Assembly (NCBI GenBank): GCA_023261465.1
Contig: JAHFOW010000067.1
Coordinates: 1 to 14,310, forward strand
DNA from: Planctomycetota bacterium
Lineage (GTDB): Bacteria; Planctomycetota; Brocadiia; Brocadiales; Brocadiaceae
Direction: 5' to 3'
Length of the DNA: 14,310 bases
Shown in pieces: positions 1-7,272 of the stretch. The notes under the pieces are model-generated. The model was not told the origin of the DNA and made no database searches. It was given only the letters and a program-made list of their open reading frames with translations. Positions within the stretch are counted from its first letter, which is position 1. Each line of letters starts with the position of its first letter. The translations under genes and the position numbers were made by a program.

Positions 1-46
1 TATAAAGGGGAATTCAGGGGGTTGTCTTTACCATTAAACAATACAC

Positions 47-1048
47 GTGAACTGTTACAAAAAAGGTTACAGAAGAGTTTTTGACTTACGAATTATGACA
101 AGTATCCAATCAACCACAATAGAAATGTTACACCACGTTTTTCCGCAGCACGCAAACCCTGCTGGGAGTCTCTACGGGGGATGGATGATGAACTGGATTG
201 TTACGGCCGGGAATCTTGCAGCATCCCATCTTACAAAGAAGCCACTGTTATTGGCATCTCTCGAAGACTTGTTTTTTATTCAGCCCGTGAGAATTGGTGA
301 CGTTGTTACAATCCGGTCTATGGTTGAATATATTGGAAGGACTTCCCTTGAGGTCGAAGCGATAGTATTTTGTAAATCATTGAATGGGGAGGAAAAATTA
401 TGTACCCGTGCGCGGATGTGTTTTGTTTCAGCAGATACGCAGGGTAATCCACTACCGATAGAGCTGGGCATTGAACCTGCTGATGAACAGGAAAAAAGAA
501 TGTATTGGTATGCGAAAAGTATTCGGGATGCACGATTTTCCCGAATTGCACAGAGAGAGCAAAGGGTACTCGATACCCATCTTGACGATATGGGGCAATT
601 AAACGTCCGGATGTATCGTCTTGTCTTTCCGGAAGATGCCCTCTATGGCAATCTCATGTATGGCGGAAAACTCTTGCTTATGCTGGATGAGATTATATCG
701 ATTATGGCAATGAAATTCGCAGAAGGCACCACGGTGACTGCATCCCTTGACGCCCTTGATTTTTACCATCCTATTTATGTGGGTAACATCATTACTCTGG
801 CAACGTCTTTGAACTATGTTGGTAAATCATCGATGGATATTGGCGTAAAGGTGCTGGCAGAAGACCCTGCGAACAACACGGTTCGTCATACCTGCACAGC
901 CTTTTCCACCTGCGTTAGGGTTGATAAAAGCGGCAAACCTGTAAAGCTCGCACCATTTATCCCGACAACAGAAACGGAGAAAAAACGCTGGTCTGATGCT
1001 GAACAACGAAAACAACACCGTATGAAAAGGCTTCGTGAATTGCAATAA
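47..1048 (+). CDS. Double-hotdog acyl-CoA thioesterase
   Basis: Predicted to hydrolyse acyl-CoA to free acid plus CoA in the cytoplasm. Two hotdog domains are visible, about residues 25-130 and 185-295. The first has HANPAGSLYGG and the second LMYGGKLLLMLDE. The active-site pair looks split between the repeats, as in Acot7-type double-hotdog enzymes: Asn37 in the N-terminal domain, where the usual Asp of the GG-x5/6-D helix is replaced by Val, and Asp214 in the C-terminal domain. The C-terminus is a basic, charged tail. The start is uncertain: the frame opens at GTG 47, but ATG 95 (giving MTSIQ..., 317 aa) fits family lengths better; neither has a strong Shine-Dalgarno sequence. The gene stands alone, convergent with the DUF1566 gene. 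Substrate chain length cannot be read from the sequence. Confidence 0.85.
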   Translation: MNCYKKGYRRVFDLRIMTSIQSTTIEMLHHVFPQHANPAGSLYGGWMMNWIVTAGNLAASHLTKKPLLLASLEDLFFIQPVRIGDVVTIRSMVEYIGRTSLEVEAIVFCKSLNGEEKLCTRARMCFVSADTQGNPLPIELGIEPADEQEKRMYWYAKSIRDARFSRIAQREQRVLDTHLDDMGQLNVRMYRLVFPEDALYGNLMYGGKLLLMLDEIISIMAMKFAEGTTVTASLDALDFYHPIYVGNIITLATSLNYVGKSSMDIGVKVLAEDPANNTVRHTCTAFSTCVRVDKSGKPVKLAPFIPTTETEKKRWSDAEQRKQHRMKRLRELQ

Positions 1049-1053
1049 TAAGG

Positions 1054-1085
1054 AAAAATGTGATTCTGGAAAATCATATTTTTAT
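1054..1085. terminator. Bidirectional intrinsic terminator
   Basis: A 12-bp stem (AAAAATGTGATT with AATCATATTTTT, one G-U pair) closes a 6-nt loop. It has an A-run on the left and a T-run on the right, so it can terminate both the rightward thioesterase gene and the leftward pssA/DUF1566 transcript that converge here. Confidence 0.75.
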
Positions 1086-1135
1086 TATTATGGGTTTTCT
1101 TCGATTTATGTGGGTATAACTGTAAAACTGTGTTG

Positions 1136-1822
1136 TCATCTATTTCTCGATGCCCGAACGTAGTGCTTGATGTTACTGTCTGTATATGCGTAGTCGCAAA
1201 AGCCTGAGTCAAACCAAACGGTCCAGGCCATGCCATCTTTCCTGAAATCAGACGTCCATATCCTTTTCTGGCATGGGTCGAATGCCGAATCTATGTGCAA
1301 AGCACCGGTTTTTTTTGCCGGTTCCATTAAAGAAATTGCCTCCTCCAAGGTTGGCAGACGCCAGTCATTATAACCGGCAAACCGCTCTTTGTTCAGTGCA
1401 TAAATATAGTTCTTTGCATCACGGTAGTTCATGTCATTCAGTGAACCTGCCTGCTGCCACATCAGGCAACTGGCATGGTCATATACTACCTTTCCGTCTT
1501 GTTGCGTTTCATACTTATGGGAAACGCCATGACCGGTAGCATTCCGACGGGAATCAAACAACCCCTTTTTCCTTAGCATACTTTGCACCGCTTCGGGTGA
1601 CAATGCCTCTTCGGGTGTATCGCGAAATGCTATTCCGGTAACCGATGCATATACCGAATGTGCAGTTATCTGTGGTACGGAAATGGCAGCTTTAATATGG
1701 ACCATCGATACTATTCCCCAACCGATTATTATGGGGAAAAGAATGCTGGGTACCGAAGACAATTGTCCATTTTTTTGCTGTTCTATGGTGTTAAAGTAAT
1801 CTTTGCGCGGGATATCTTGCAT
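1136..1822 (-). CDS. DUF1566 (Lcl C-terminal-like) domain protein, membrane-anchored or secreted
   Basis: 228 aa. The N-terminus has a hydrophobic segment at about residues 25-45, probably a signal anchor or an uncleaved signal peptide. A short linker region (LSPEAVQSMLRKKGLFDS, 74-91) precedes a DUF1566 domain at about 110-226. Its hallmarks are the CLMWQQAGS strand, the YNDWRLPTLEEA core, a KRIWTSD strand and a final HYVRASR. DUF1566 is a beta-rich domain related to lectin-like folds in many secreted bacterial proteins; its ligand is not known. Cys119, Cys184 and Cys209 could form a disulfide outside the cytoplasm. The gene starts 46 nt after the pssA stop on the same strand, so co-transcription is likely, with no obvious functional link. 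The start ATG has only a weak GGA upstream. Confidence 0.75.
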   Translation of the reverse strand: MQDIPRKDYFNTIEQQKNGQLSSVPSILFPIIIGWGIVSMVHIKAAISVPQITAHSVYASVTGIAFRDTPEEALSPEAVQSMLRKKGLFDSRRNATGHGVSHKYETQQDGKVVYDHASCLMWQQAGSLNDMNYRDAKNYIYALNKERFAGYNDWRLPTLEEAISLMEPAKKTGALHIDSAFDPCQKRIWTSDFRKDGMAWTVWFDSGFCDYAYTDSNIKHYVRASRNR

Positions 1823-1868
1823 ATTTTTTCCGTAGAACGATAAGGAGAATTGGTTGTGGGTAATAGCG

Positions 1869-2600
1869 CTATGTTGTTGAGTAACCTTTCCTGAGATGCT
1901 TCCATTTTACAATGCCGTACAGAGCACATCCTATTAAGTAAATGCTCAACGCTGTGGAAAGGGCAAGTTCTGGGGCGATAGCAAAAAAGAGTGCAGCGGC
2001 GGATAGTTCCAGGACGAATGCCCAGATGCCTTGTTTTATGCTAATTTTACCGGTAACATTAAAAAACGGGATTTTACTTACCATAAACACCGCAAGCGCA
2101 AAAGTTATAAATGGTAAAAGTGTTATTACGATGTTTGTGTCAAACCTGGTTTGAACAAAATGGTCGAGGATTATGAGCTGGGCAACCGTTCCACCCGAAA
2201 GCGTGGTTGGCAAACCGGTAAAAAAATGTCTCGGTGTGCTTGTCCCTTCTTCCTTTTGGCTGTTGTACCTGGCCAGCCGAAGGGCAGAACATATCATGAA
2301 AAATAAGCCAATTCCCCAGAGAATACTTACGGGTAAACTATTGCAGGCGCTTACTACGAGTAACGCAGGGGCAACGCCGAATGTCACCAGATCTGCCATG
2401 GAATCCAACTGGGCGCCTATTTTACTGGAACTTTTCATCATACGCGCCAACCTGCCATCAAAAGCATCCAGTATCATTGCAGCAACGATTAACCACGCCG
2501 CAATCTCAAATCTCTGGTGTAAGACACAAAGGATCGATGTGAACCCGCAAACCATGTTTCCTAGTGTGACAATGTTCGGTATTGTTTCTTTTATTTTCAC
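1869..2600 (-). CDS. pssA: CDP-diacylglycerol--serine O-phosphatidyltransferase (phosphatidylserine synthase)
   Basis: An integral membrane enzyme that joins CDP-diacylglycerol and L-serine to give phosphatidylserine, the precursor of phosphatidylethanolamine. With the start used here it is 243 aa. The CDP-alcohol phosphatidyltransferase signature is complete: Asp45, Asp48-Gly49, Ala52-Arg53, Gly62, Asp66 and Asp70. About six to eight hydrophobic segments follow, and the N-terminal IPNIVTLGNMVCG is typical of bacterial PssA. The frame stays open upstream to 2726, but I choose GTG 2600: a strong GGGAGGA lies 6 nt before it and the protein then begins where family members begin. The extra 42 residues of the longer reading are translated intergenic hairpin sequence. 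No phosphatidylserine decarboxylase gene is in this window. It heads a probable two-gene transcript with the DUF1566 gene. Confidence 0.92.
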   Translation of the reverse strand: MKIKETIPNIVTLGNMVCGFTSILCVLHQRFEIAAWLIVAAMILDAFDGRLARMMKSSSKIGAQLDSMADLVTFGVAPALLVVSACNSLPVSILWGIGLFFMICSALRLARYNSQKEEGTSTPRHFFTGLPTTLSGGTVAQLIILDHFVQTRFDTNIVITLLPFITFALAVFMVSKIPFFNVTGKISIKQGIWAFVLELSAAALFFAIAPELALSTALSIYLIGCALYGIVKWKHLRKGYSTT

Positions 2601-2648
2601 TGAAAATCCTCCCGTGAGTTTTAAACTATGCCTTCGGCTACTTTTTTC

Positions 2649-2722
2649 GCCACCAAGACACCAAGAAATTAGTGTCTCTTCCCCATCTGCCCCCTCAATG
2701 CTGGGAAACAAAGGGGGAGATG
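2649..2722. repeat. Intergenic hairpin and repeat-like block upstream of pssA
   Basis: Two stem-loops lie in series. AGACAC 2656-2661 pairs with GTGTCT 2672-2677 inside a CCACCAAGACACCAAGAA-type sequence. A larger hairpin pairs CATCT(g)CCCCCT 2684-2695 with AGGGGGAGATG 2712-2722. Both resemble short dispersed intergenic sequences I know from many bacterial genomes, and they create the false N-terminal extension of pssA. No promoter or protein is evident in them. Whether they recur in this genome cannot be seen here. Confidence 0.5.
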
Positions 2723-2992
2723 ACAATTTTTGAAATCTACACTTATAGTAACTAATAACAAATATGATGCCTAAAATACGAAAATATATGTTTTATTAAT
2801 AATTGTATAACTATCTATATTTGTAGTAGATATGACTACGATAAAATAAGAGAAAAAAATAGTAATCATTAGATTGTGAAACGGTGCAGTATTTTCACTG
2901 CGTTTGGGTATTTATTTGCTGCGGTTGTTCGAAATTGCTCCAAAGTTTATTGTAAAGTTTATGGTGTGTGTCTTAAGTTTGTATCTTTTTTC

Positions 2993-3021
2993 TTGACACT
3001 GAACATTGATTGTGTTAATTT
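2993..3021 (+). promoter_or_regulatory. Candidate sigma-70-type promoter for the aquaporin gene
   Basis: A perfect TTGACA at 2993-2998 is followed after 17 nt by TAATTT at 3016-3021, a weak -10 box. Use of it would give an untranslated leader of about 220 nt before the aquaporin ATG. Confidence 0.35.
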
Positions 3022-3072
3022 GTTTCAAATTTATGTCTTATCCATAGTTAAGTATTGTTCATAACGTTCTTG

Positions 3073-3109
3073 AAAGGAGGTCGCGCAAGAATATTTTGTG
3101 AAAGTGTAA
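3073..3109 (+). other. Isolated perfect Shine-Dalgarno with a three-codon ORF
   Basis: AAAGGAGGT at 3073-3081 is a near-perfect anti-16S match, but no normal start codon lies 5-12 nt downstream. The first GTG (3098), 16 nt away, begins only GTG-AAA-GTG-TAA. It sits in the predicted aquaporin leader and may be a relic ribosome site or a control element. Confidence 0.3.
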
Positions 3110-3249
3110 TTCCATATAAAAATATACTTATTTTATGGAGTTTATAGAAGGAAGGGATAACCATAATTTTAAAGAATCTTACGAGTTAATAGTAAAAATA
3201 ATAATGTTCTTGCTGGTTTGGGAAAAGTAACTTATGGGAGAAATGTAAA

Positions 3250-3939
3250 ATGAATGCGTACAAAAAATATATGGCCGAGTTTGTTGGGACATTTGCGCTT
3301 GTTTTTATCGCGGCTGGTTCTGTATGCGCCGATTTTTATTTGAGACAATCAGGGGGGCAAGGACTGGGTCTTTTGGGTATTTCTATCGCTTTTGGCGTGG
3401 TCGTAAGCGCTGTTATCTATGCCACAAGTTATGTATCGGGTTCCCATGTTAACCCTGCCGTGACCATATCGTTTTGGGTTACAAAAAGGATGGACCCCAA
3501 TACAGCGATTATGTATATAATCTCTCAGATTGCCGGCGCAACCGTGGCAGGGCTTGCCTTAAAAACCCTGTTTCCGGATGCAGCAAAGACAGTATATCTG
3601 GGAACATGTATGCTTGCGCCCGGCGTATCCATTGGTAGGGGGATATTGATGGAATTTATCATTTCTTTTCTTTTGATTTTTACCATTTATGGGACGCTTG
3701 TTGACCGAAGGGCACCCGCTGGATTTGCGGGACTTGCAATTGGATTGGTGGTACTTTTTGGTTCGATGATAGGCGGGACGATCAGCGGTGGCGCTATGAA
3801 CCCTGTCCGTGTATTTGGTCCAGCCATTGCTTCCGGGCAGTTTACCCATCATTATGTCTGGTGGATCGGTCCTATTTTAGGTGGAATCTTAGGCGGAATT
3901 GTTTATGATAAGCTCTTTGCAGAGCACAAAAAGGGGTAA
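3250..3939 (+). CDS. Aquaporin / major intrinsic protein (NPA/NPV type)
   Basis: A channel of the MIP family, 229 aa with six expected membrane helices and two half-helix loops. It moves water or small neutral solutes across the inner membrane. The first pore motif is canonical (SGSHVNPAV, Asn68-Pro69-Ala70). The second reads Asn184-Pro185-Val186-Arg187, so Ala is replaced by Val while the selectivity-filter Arg is kept. Counting from these motifs, the filter has Phe48 at the helix-2 position but a small residue (Ser172 or a nearby Gly) where water-specific AqpZ has His. That points to a wider pore than in water-only channels. The start ATG has GGGAG about 8-9 nt upstream. Transcription probably ends at the terminator near 4133. 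The substrate is uncertain; the family call is firm. Confidence 0.9.
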   Translation: MNAYKKYMAEFVGTFALVFIAAGSVCADFYLRQSGGQGLGLLGISIAFGVVVSAVIYATSYVSGSHVNPAVTISFWVTKRMDPNTAIMYIISQIAGATVAGLALKTLFPDAAKTVYLGTCMLAPGVSIGRGILMEFIISFLLIFTIYGTLVDRRAPAGFAGLAIGLVVLFGSMIGGTISGGAMNPVRVFGPAIASGQFTHHYVWWIGPILGGILGGIVYDKLFAEHKKG

Positions 3940-4002
3940 AAAATAAAGTTTCAATATGGATTGTACTACTGAGTAAAATCTTCTTTTTTTGGCAAGTTTT
4001 TT

Positions 4003-4080
4003 AAACACACCTCTGAATCCCCTTTTAATAGATGGGACTTGGTTGTGGCTATGCCATAGTAGGTAATTAAGGTGTGCTTT
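4003..4080. repeat. Imperfect inverted repeat in the aquaporin 3' region
   Basis: AAACACACCT at 4003-4012 faces AGGTGTGCTTT at 4070-4080, pairing with one bulged base. Inside lies CTATGCCATAG (4049-4059), itself a perfect hairpin or palindrome. The block contains no gene. It may be a structured 3' untranslated segment or a small dispersed repeat. Confidence 0.35.
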
Positions 4081-4132
4081 TGATATGTGCTCAATCATGC
4101 TAAAAAATGGTTTGTAAAACAGACATAACAAT

Positions 4133-4173
4133 AAAGGGCAGCGTGTAAATTTTTTATACGTTGCCCTTTTTTT
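4133..4173 (+). terminator. Strong rho-independent terminator
   Basis: A stem of about 17 bp pairs AAAGGGCAGCGTGTAAA with TTTATACGTTGCCCTTT, with two G-U pairs and a very short loop. Seven or more T residues follow. It ends rightward transcription about 195 nt after the aquaporin stop and lies just before the endonuclease III gene, so nth would need its own promoter or readthrough. Confidence 0.85.
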
Positions 4174-4190
4174 ATTAGAAGGGGCTGCGA

Positions 4191-4838
4191 TTGTTTAATA
4201 TTGATGCCATGTTGAAGATAATTGGGCAGGAAAATAAACGGTTTGTAGAACCCGTTGTTACAACCGTTTCAAAGGAAAGAACTCCATTTCATGTTCTTAT
4301 ATCGTGTCTCTTAAGTCTCAGGACGAAAGACCAAACTACTCGTGATGCGTCACAAAGGCTCTTTGCGGTTGCCAATAATCCTGAAGATATGATGATTATA
4401 CCTGTTGCAAGGCTTGAGAAGATTATATATCCCGTGGGATTTTATCGAACCAAGGCGAGGAAGATTATAGAAATTTGCAAGGAATTGATTAAAACATACG
4501 ATGGAAAGGTGCCTGATACCATTGATGATTTATTGAAGTTGAATGGGGTGGGGAGGAAAACCGCAAATCTGGTAGTTACTCTGGGGTATAAAAAACCTGG
4601 TATATGTGTGGATACCCATGTTCATAGGATTACCAATCGTTGGGGATACGTTAAAACAAAGAACCCGCATGAGACCGAATTTGCCCTGCGCGAAAAACTC
4701 CCCCGGAAATACTGGCTTACCATTAATGACCTCCTGGTAACGTATGGTCAAAATATTTGTGCCCCGGTTTCACCCAAATGCAGTATATGCCGTATCAATG
4801 GCTATTGTAAAAAGGAGGGTGTTACAAAACATCGCTAA
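4191..4838 (+). CDS. nth: Endonuclease III (base-excision DNA glycosylase/AP lyase)
   Basis: Removes oxidised pyrimidines from DNA and cleaves the abasic site by beta-elimination. 215 aa, the usual bacterial length. The helix-hairpin-helix is LNGVGRKTA with catalytic Lys123; the second catalytic residue is Asp141 in CVDTHVHRI. The C-terminal [4Fe-4S] loop is complete: Cys190, Cys197, Cys200, Cys206 (C-x6-C-x2-C-x5-C). The frame begins at TTG 4191, with an AAGGGG about 7 nt upstream; ATG 4209 is an alternative that drops six residues. The gene appears to be transcribed alone, since a strong terminator ends 18 nt before it and a long gap follows. Confidence 0.95.
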   Translation: MFNIDAMLKIIGQENKRFVEPVVTTVSKERTPFHVLISCLLSLRTKDQTTRDASQRLFAVANNPEDMMIIPVARLEKIIYPVGFYRTKARKIIEICKELIKTYDGKVPDTIDDLLKLNGVGRKTANLVVTLGYKKPGICVDTHVHRITNRWGYVKTKNPHETEFALREKLPRKYWLTINDLLVTYGQNICAPVSPKCSICRINGYCKKEGVTKHR

Positions 4839-4943
4839 AAAAATTGTATAATTAATTACCTGCTTATTATTGATTTTTTATGGTAAAATTAATTCGCTTT
4901 TTATAGAATCATTAAACTTTAACATCCTTCATTAAATAATTTG

Positions 4944-4961
4944 CCACTGAGATTTGAGTGG
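4944..4961. repeat. Short hairpin
   Basis: CCACT at 4944-4948 pairs with AGTGG at 4957-4961 over an 8-nt loop, without a T-run. It lies 37 nt before the kinase relic and has no clear role. Confidence 0.25.
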
Positions 4962-4997
4962 TACCTTGATACTTTTAGTTGATAGGGAACGAAAGGA

Positions 4998-5348
4998 ATG
5001 ATTAAAAAAATATACATACTCATTTATTCCACTCTGTTCATATCTCCTTCCATTGTTTTTTCTGAAACTTTTTATAGATTATCATCAAATAACACACTCC
5101 CGCCGGAAAATTATATGGGTCTTTCTGGCAATGTCCCTGAAATAATCTTGATTTAAATGGTGGGTATAGTAATGGCGTGACCTAAATGTGATATACCTAT
5201 GAAAGGGTTGGAAAGGGACTGGACTTGGGTTATCTATATGTTATGATATTATAAAAATTGCAGGGGAAATATTTTGTTGGATAGCACATTAGGCAAAGGG
5301 GCTGCATTCATGGTAATTTTACCGGGAAAGAGTAATGATAATGAATGA
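4998..5348 (+). pseudogene. Decayed sensor histidine kinase (signal segment plus C-terminal ATPase remnants)
   Basis: The 5' end is a normal gene start: AAAGGA close before ATG 4998, then 52 codons beginning MIKKIYILIYSTLFISPSIV, a clear signal or membrane segment, to a TAA at 5154. Kinase ATP-binding (HATPase_c) remnants then follow in changing frames. YERVGK (frame of 5198) leads into GTGLGLSICYDII (frame of 5215), the G2 box. NILLDSTLGKGAAFMVILPG follows in the frame that ends with TGA 5346-5348, the typical kinase C-terminus. At least three frame changes and the loss of the sensor, DHp and N-box regions make a working product impossible. The last codons overlap the ATG of the response regulator, so the two were probably a translationally coupled pair. 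Confidence 0.75.
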
Positions 5349-6303
5349 AATGGCTGATGAAAAAGAAAATCCGGTGCGTATCCTGGTTGTCGATGATGAA
5401 GAAATAATTCGTGATTTACTGTGTGACAAACTTACTCAGGAAGGAATTAATGTAACAACCGCAAAAGATGGTACCGAGGCACTTCAACTCATCCAAAAGG
5501 AACTGTTTGAAATTGTGATTACCGATTTAAGAATGCCTGGAATGAGCGGCATGGAACTCCTCTACGAGGTGATCAAGATTTGTCCGGATACGTGCGTGAT
5601 AATCATGAGTGCATACGGTACGGTCGAATCTGCCGTCCAGGTTATGAAATCTGGCGCATATGATTATGTGTGTAAACCTTTTGAACTTGAAGAAATAAAA
5701 TTTATTGTTGGAAAGGCTGTAGAACGTCAGCGCCTTTTGCGTGATTCGCGCATGGCAAAGCATTATAAATACCTTTCTTCCACCGATGGTTTAACGGGGG
5801 TTTACAATCATAGATATTTTCAGGAATATTTGGATTTTGAAATACAGAGGTCTGTGAAGAATCACAGCATGTTTGCACTCTTGTTTGCAGATGTGGATAA
5901 TTTTAAAAAATTTAATGACACGTTTGGCCATGTAGCAGGGGATACGGTACTTCGTGAGTTAGCGACATTATTCAGAGGAAAGACAAGAAAAACGGACTTC
6001 ATCGCCAGGTATGGCGGGGAGGAGTTTTCCATTGTTTTGCCAGATACACAACTTATTGGTGGTTTGCGTGTGGCAAGTCACATTATGCGTGAAATTCAGT
6101 CAAAGAAATGGGTACAAATAGTTTCCTCTTCCGAAACAACAATTACCTTGTCTACGGGAGTCGTGGAATATCCCAGGGATGGACAGTTGAAAGGAGATTT
6201 AATAAAAAAAGCAGATGAAGCCATGTATTTTGCCAAAAAAAACGGGAAGAACAGGGTATGTTATTTTAATGGGGGCCAGGTTGTTGAGTATAAAGAAATT
6301 TAA
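5335..6303 (+). CDS. Response regulator with GGDEF domain (REC-diguanylate cyclase)
   Basis: 322 aa in two domains. The receiver (about 14-132) has Asp20-Asp21, phospho-acceptor Asp64 in VITDLRMPGMSG, Ser92 and Lys114. The GGDEF domain (about 148-312) has the active signature GGEEF at 227-231 plus the product-inhibition RxxD site (Arg218-Asp221) at the usual five-residue distance. It should make cyclic di-GMP from two GTP when phosphorylated, and be feedback-inhibited. No EAL or HD-GYP domain is present. ATG 5335 or ATG 5341 could be the start; GGGAAAGAG lies just upstream. The gene overlaps the end of the wrecked kinase, so its phosphodonor must now come from elsewhere or be lost. The TPR lipoprotein gene begins one base after its stop. 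Confidence 0.93.
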   Translation: MIMNEMADEKENPVRILVVDDEEIIRDLLCDKLTQEGINVTTAKDGTEALQLIQKELFEIVITDLRMPGMSGMELLYEVIKICPDTCVIIMSAYGTVESAVQVMKSGAYDYVCKPFELEEIKFIVGKAVERQRLLRDSRMAKHYKYLSSTDGLTGVYNHRYFQEYLDFEIQRSVKNHSMFALLFADVDNFKKFNDTFGHVAGDTVLRELATLFRGKTRKTDFIARYGGEEFSIVLPDTQLIGGLRVASHIMREIQSKKWVQIVSSSETTITLSTGVVEYPRDGQLKGDLIKKADEAMYFAKKNGKNRVCYFNGGQVVEYKEI

Positions 6304-6304
6304 T

Positions 6305-7036
6305 ATGGGTAGATTCCTGGCGGAAAAGAATGCAATAAAATATGTAATGTGTGTGTTATTGTTGATAGTATGCTTTATACCAGGGTGTGGAAACAAGGCA
6401 AACGAGCGTAATAAGGAAGGCATTGTTTTATATAATAAGAAAAAATACGACGAGGCCATAACGGAGTTTAAAAAAGCGCTGGAACTGAACCCCAATCACT
6501 ACGACGCCCACTACCATCTGGGTATCTCATATTATGCTAAAGGTTCGATTGATGCGTCCATTGTTGAGTTAAAAAAGGCCATTGAAATAAACCCCAAAGA
6601 GCCCAGGGCGCATTATAACATTGCCTTTGCTTATGTTGCAAAGGAAGAGGTGAACAATGCAATTCCTGAATATCAGAAGGCAATAGAGTTATACAGGGAA
6701 AAAAAAGACAAGAAAGAGGCGGATGGTTATCTTTATCTGGGAGTCGCTTACAGCCTGATAGAAAAACAAGATGATGCGCTCGCAGCATGTAAGAAATCGC
6801 TCGAAATTAATCCAACCCTTGAGGATGGGCATTATTTTTTGGGTGCTTGTTATTATAAAAAGAATATGTATGACGATGCGATTGCGGAACTCAAAAAGGT
6901 TATCCAGATAAATCCGCAATCAGAAAAGGCGCACAGCCTGCTCTTTTTTATTTACGATAAACTGGGAAGAAACGAAGAGGCTGCGGAAGAAGACCGTATA
7001 TTAAAAAGGTTTACCCAGGAACGCAGGGCGCGATGA
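6305..7036 (+). CDS. TPR-repeat lipoprotein
   Basis: 243 aa from ATG 6305; the frame opens upstream at 6215 but that part overlaps the regulator gene. The N-terminus carries a lipoprotein signal, VLLLIVCFIPGC, with Cys28 as the likely lipidated residue (Pro at -2 is slightly atypical). Five to six tetratricopeptide repeats then fill the protein. Their helices show the usual W/Y-LG-Y-A-P pattern, for example AHYHLGISYYAKG followed by AIEINP. TPR arrays bind partner proteins, here at a membrane surface facing the periplasm or an equivalent compartment. One base separates it from the REC-GGDEF stop, so the pair is almost certainly one operon. The partner protein is not identifiable. Confidence 0.85.
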   Translation: MGRFLAEKNAIKYVMCVLLLIVCFIPGCGNKANERNKEGIVLYNKKKYDEAITEFKKALELNPNHYDAHYHLGISYYAKGSIDASIVELKKAIEINPKEPRAHYNIAFAYVAKEEVNNAIPEYQKAIELYREKKDKKEADGYLYLGVAYSLIEKQDDALAACKKSLEINPTLEDGHYFLGACYYKKNMYDDAIAELKKVIQINPQSEKAHSLLFFIYDKLGRNEEAAEEDRILKRFTQERRAR

Positions 7037-7272
7037 TGGATAATAAAAATAGGTTTTCTCTTCCGACTCGTTCGGGTTGGGTGTTTGATATGTCTATTTT
7101 GAAAAGAGACGCCCCGCCGGGGATGTCTGTACGTGATGCTGGAAAGAAAACATATATTTGTAGGAGTGGTTTTCAGTTGCCTCCTCGTAATGGACAACAT
7201 GCAGGTATGACGACTGGATTTGTAAAGACAGAATATCGAACGCCGAATAAAAGAATGTCGAATAACGAATAG
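7033..7272 (+). CDS. Doubtful 79-aa reading frame built largely of intergenic repeats
   Basis: An ATGA overlap with the TPR gene stop makes translation possible, but the content argues against a real protein. The middle is a DNA hairpin (7107-7128) and the end a run of GAATATCGAAC-like units that translates as EYRTPNKRMSNNE. The sequence shows no domain, signal or hydrophobic pattern. I list it only because no other gene occupies the stretch. Confidence 0.2.
   Translation: MMDNKNRFSLPTRSGWVFDMSILKRDAPPGMSVRDAGKKTYICRSGFQLPPRNGQHAGMTTGFVKTEYRTPNKRMSNNE
7107..7128. repeat. GC-rich hairpin, dispersed-repeat style
   Basis: AGAC-g-CCCC, loop GCC, GGGG-at-GTCT folds to an 8-bp stem with a small internal loop. 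It resembles the AGAGACGCCCC...GGGGCGTCTC type hairpins found between genes in many bacteria. There is no T-run, so it is not an intrinsic terminator. Confidence 0.4.

Larger units (their letters stand above)
2723..3249. other. Long AT-rich gap between pssA and the aquaporin gene
   Basis: This gap must hold the pssA promoter (leftward) and the aquaporin promoter (rightward). It is very AT-rich around 2740-2870, where several TATAAT-like strings occur on both strands, so no single pssA promoter can be chosen. A small frame at 2876-3064 has no ribosome site and no recognisable content. A candidate rightward promoter and an isolated Shine-Dalgarno sequence are listed separately. Confidence 0.5.

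Noticed and set aside
2173..2733. 186-codon plus-strand frame
   Set aside because: It is antisense to the certain pssA gene and has no recognisable protein features.
2876..3064. 62-codon plus-strand frame between pssA and the aquaporin gene
   Set aside because: GTG start without a ribosome site, low-complexity AT-rich composition with no domain, and it overlaps the only good promoter-like sequence of the gap.
6215..6304. N-terminal extension of the TPR lipoprotein to 6215
   Set aside because: It overlaps the end of the regulator gene and would bury the lipoprotein signal 57 residues into the protein; ATG 6305 places the signal at the N-terminus.
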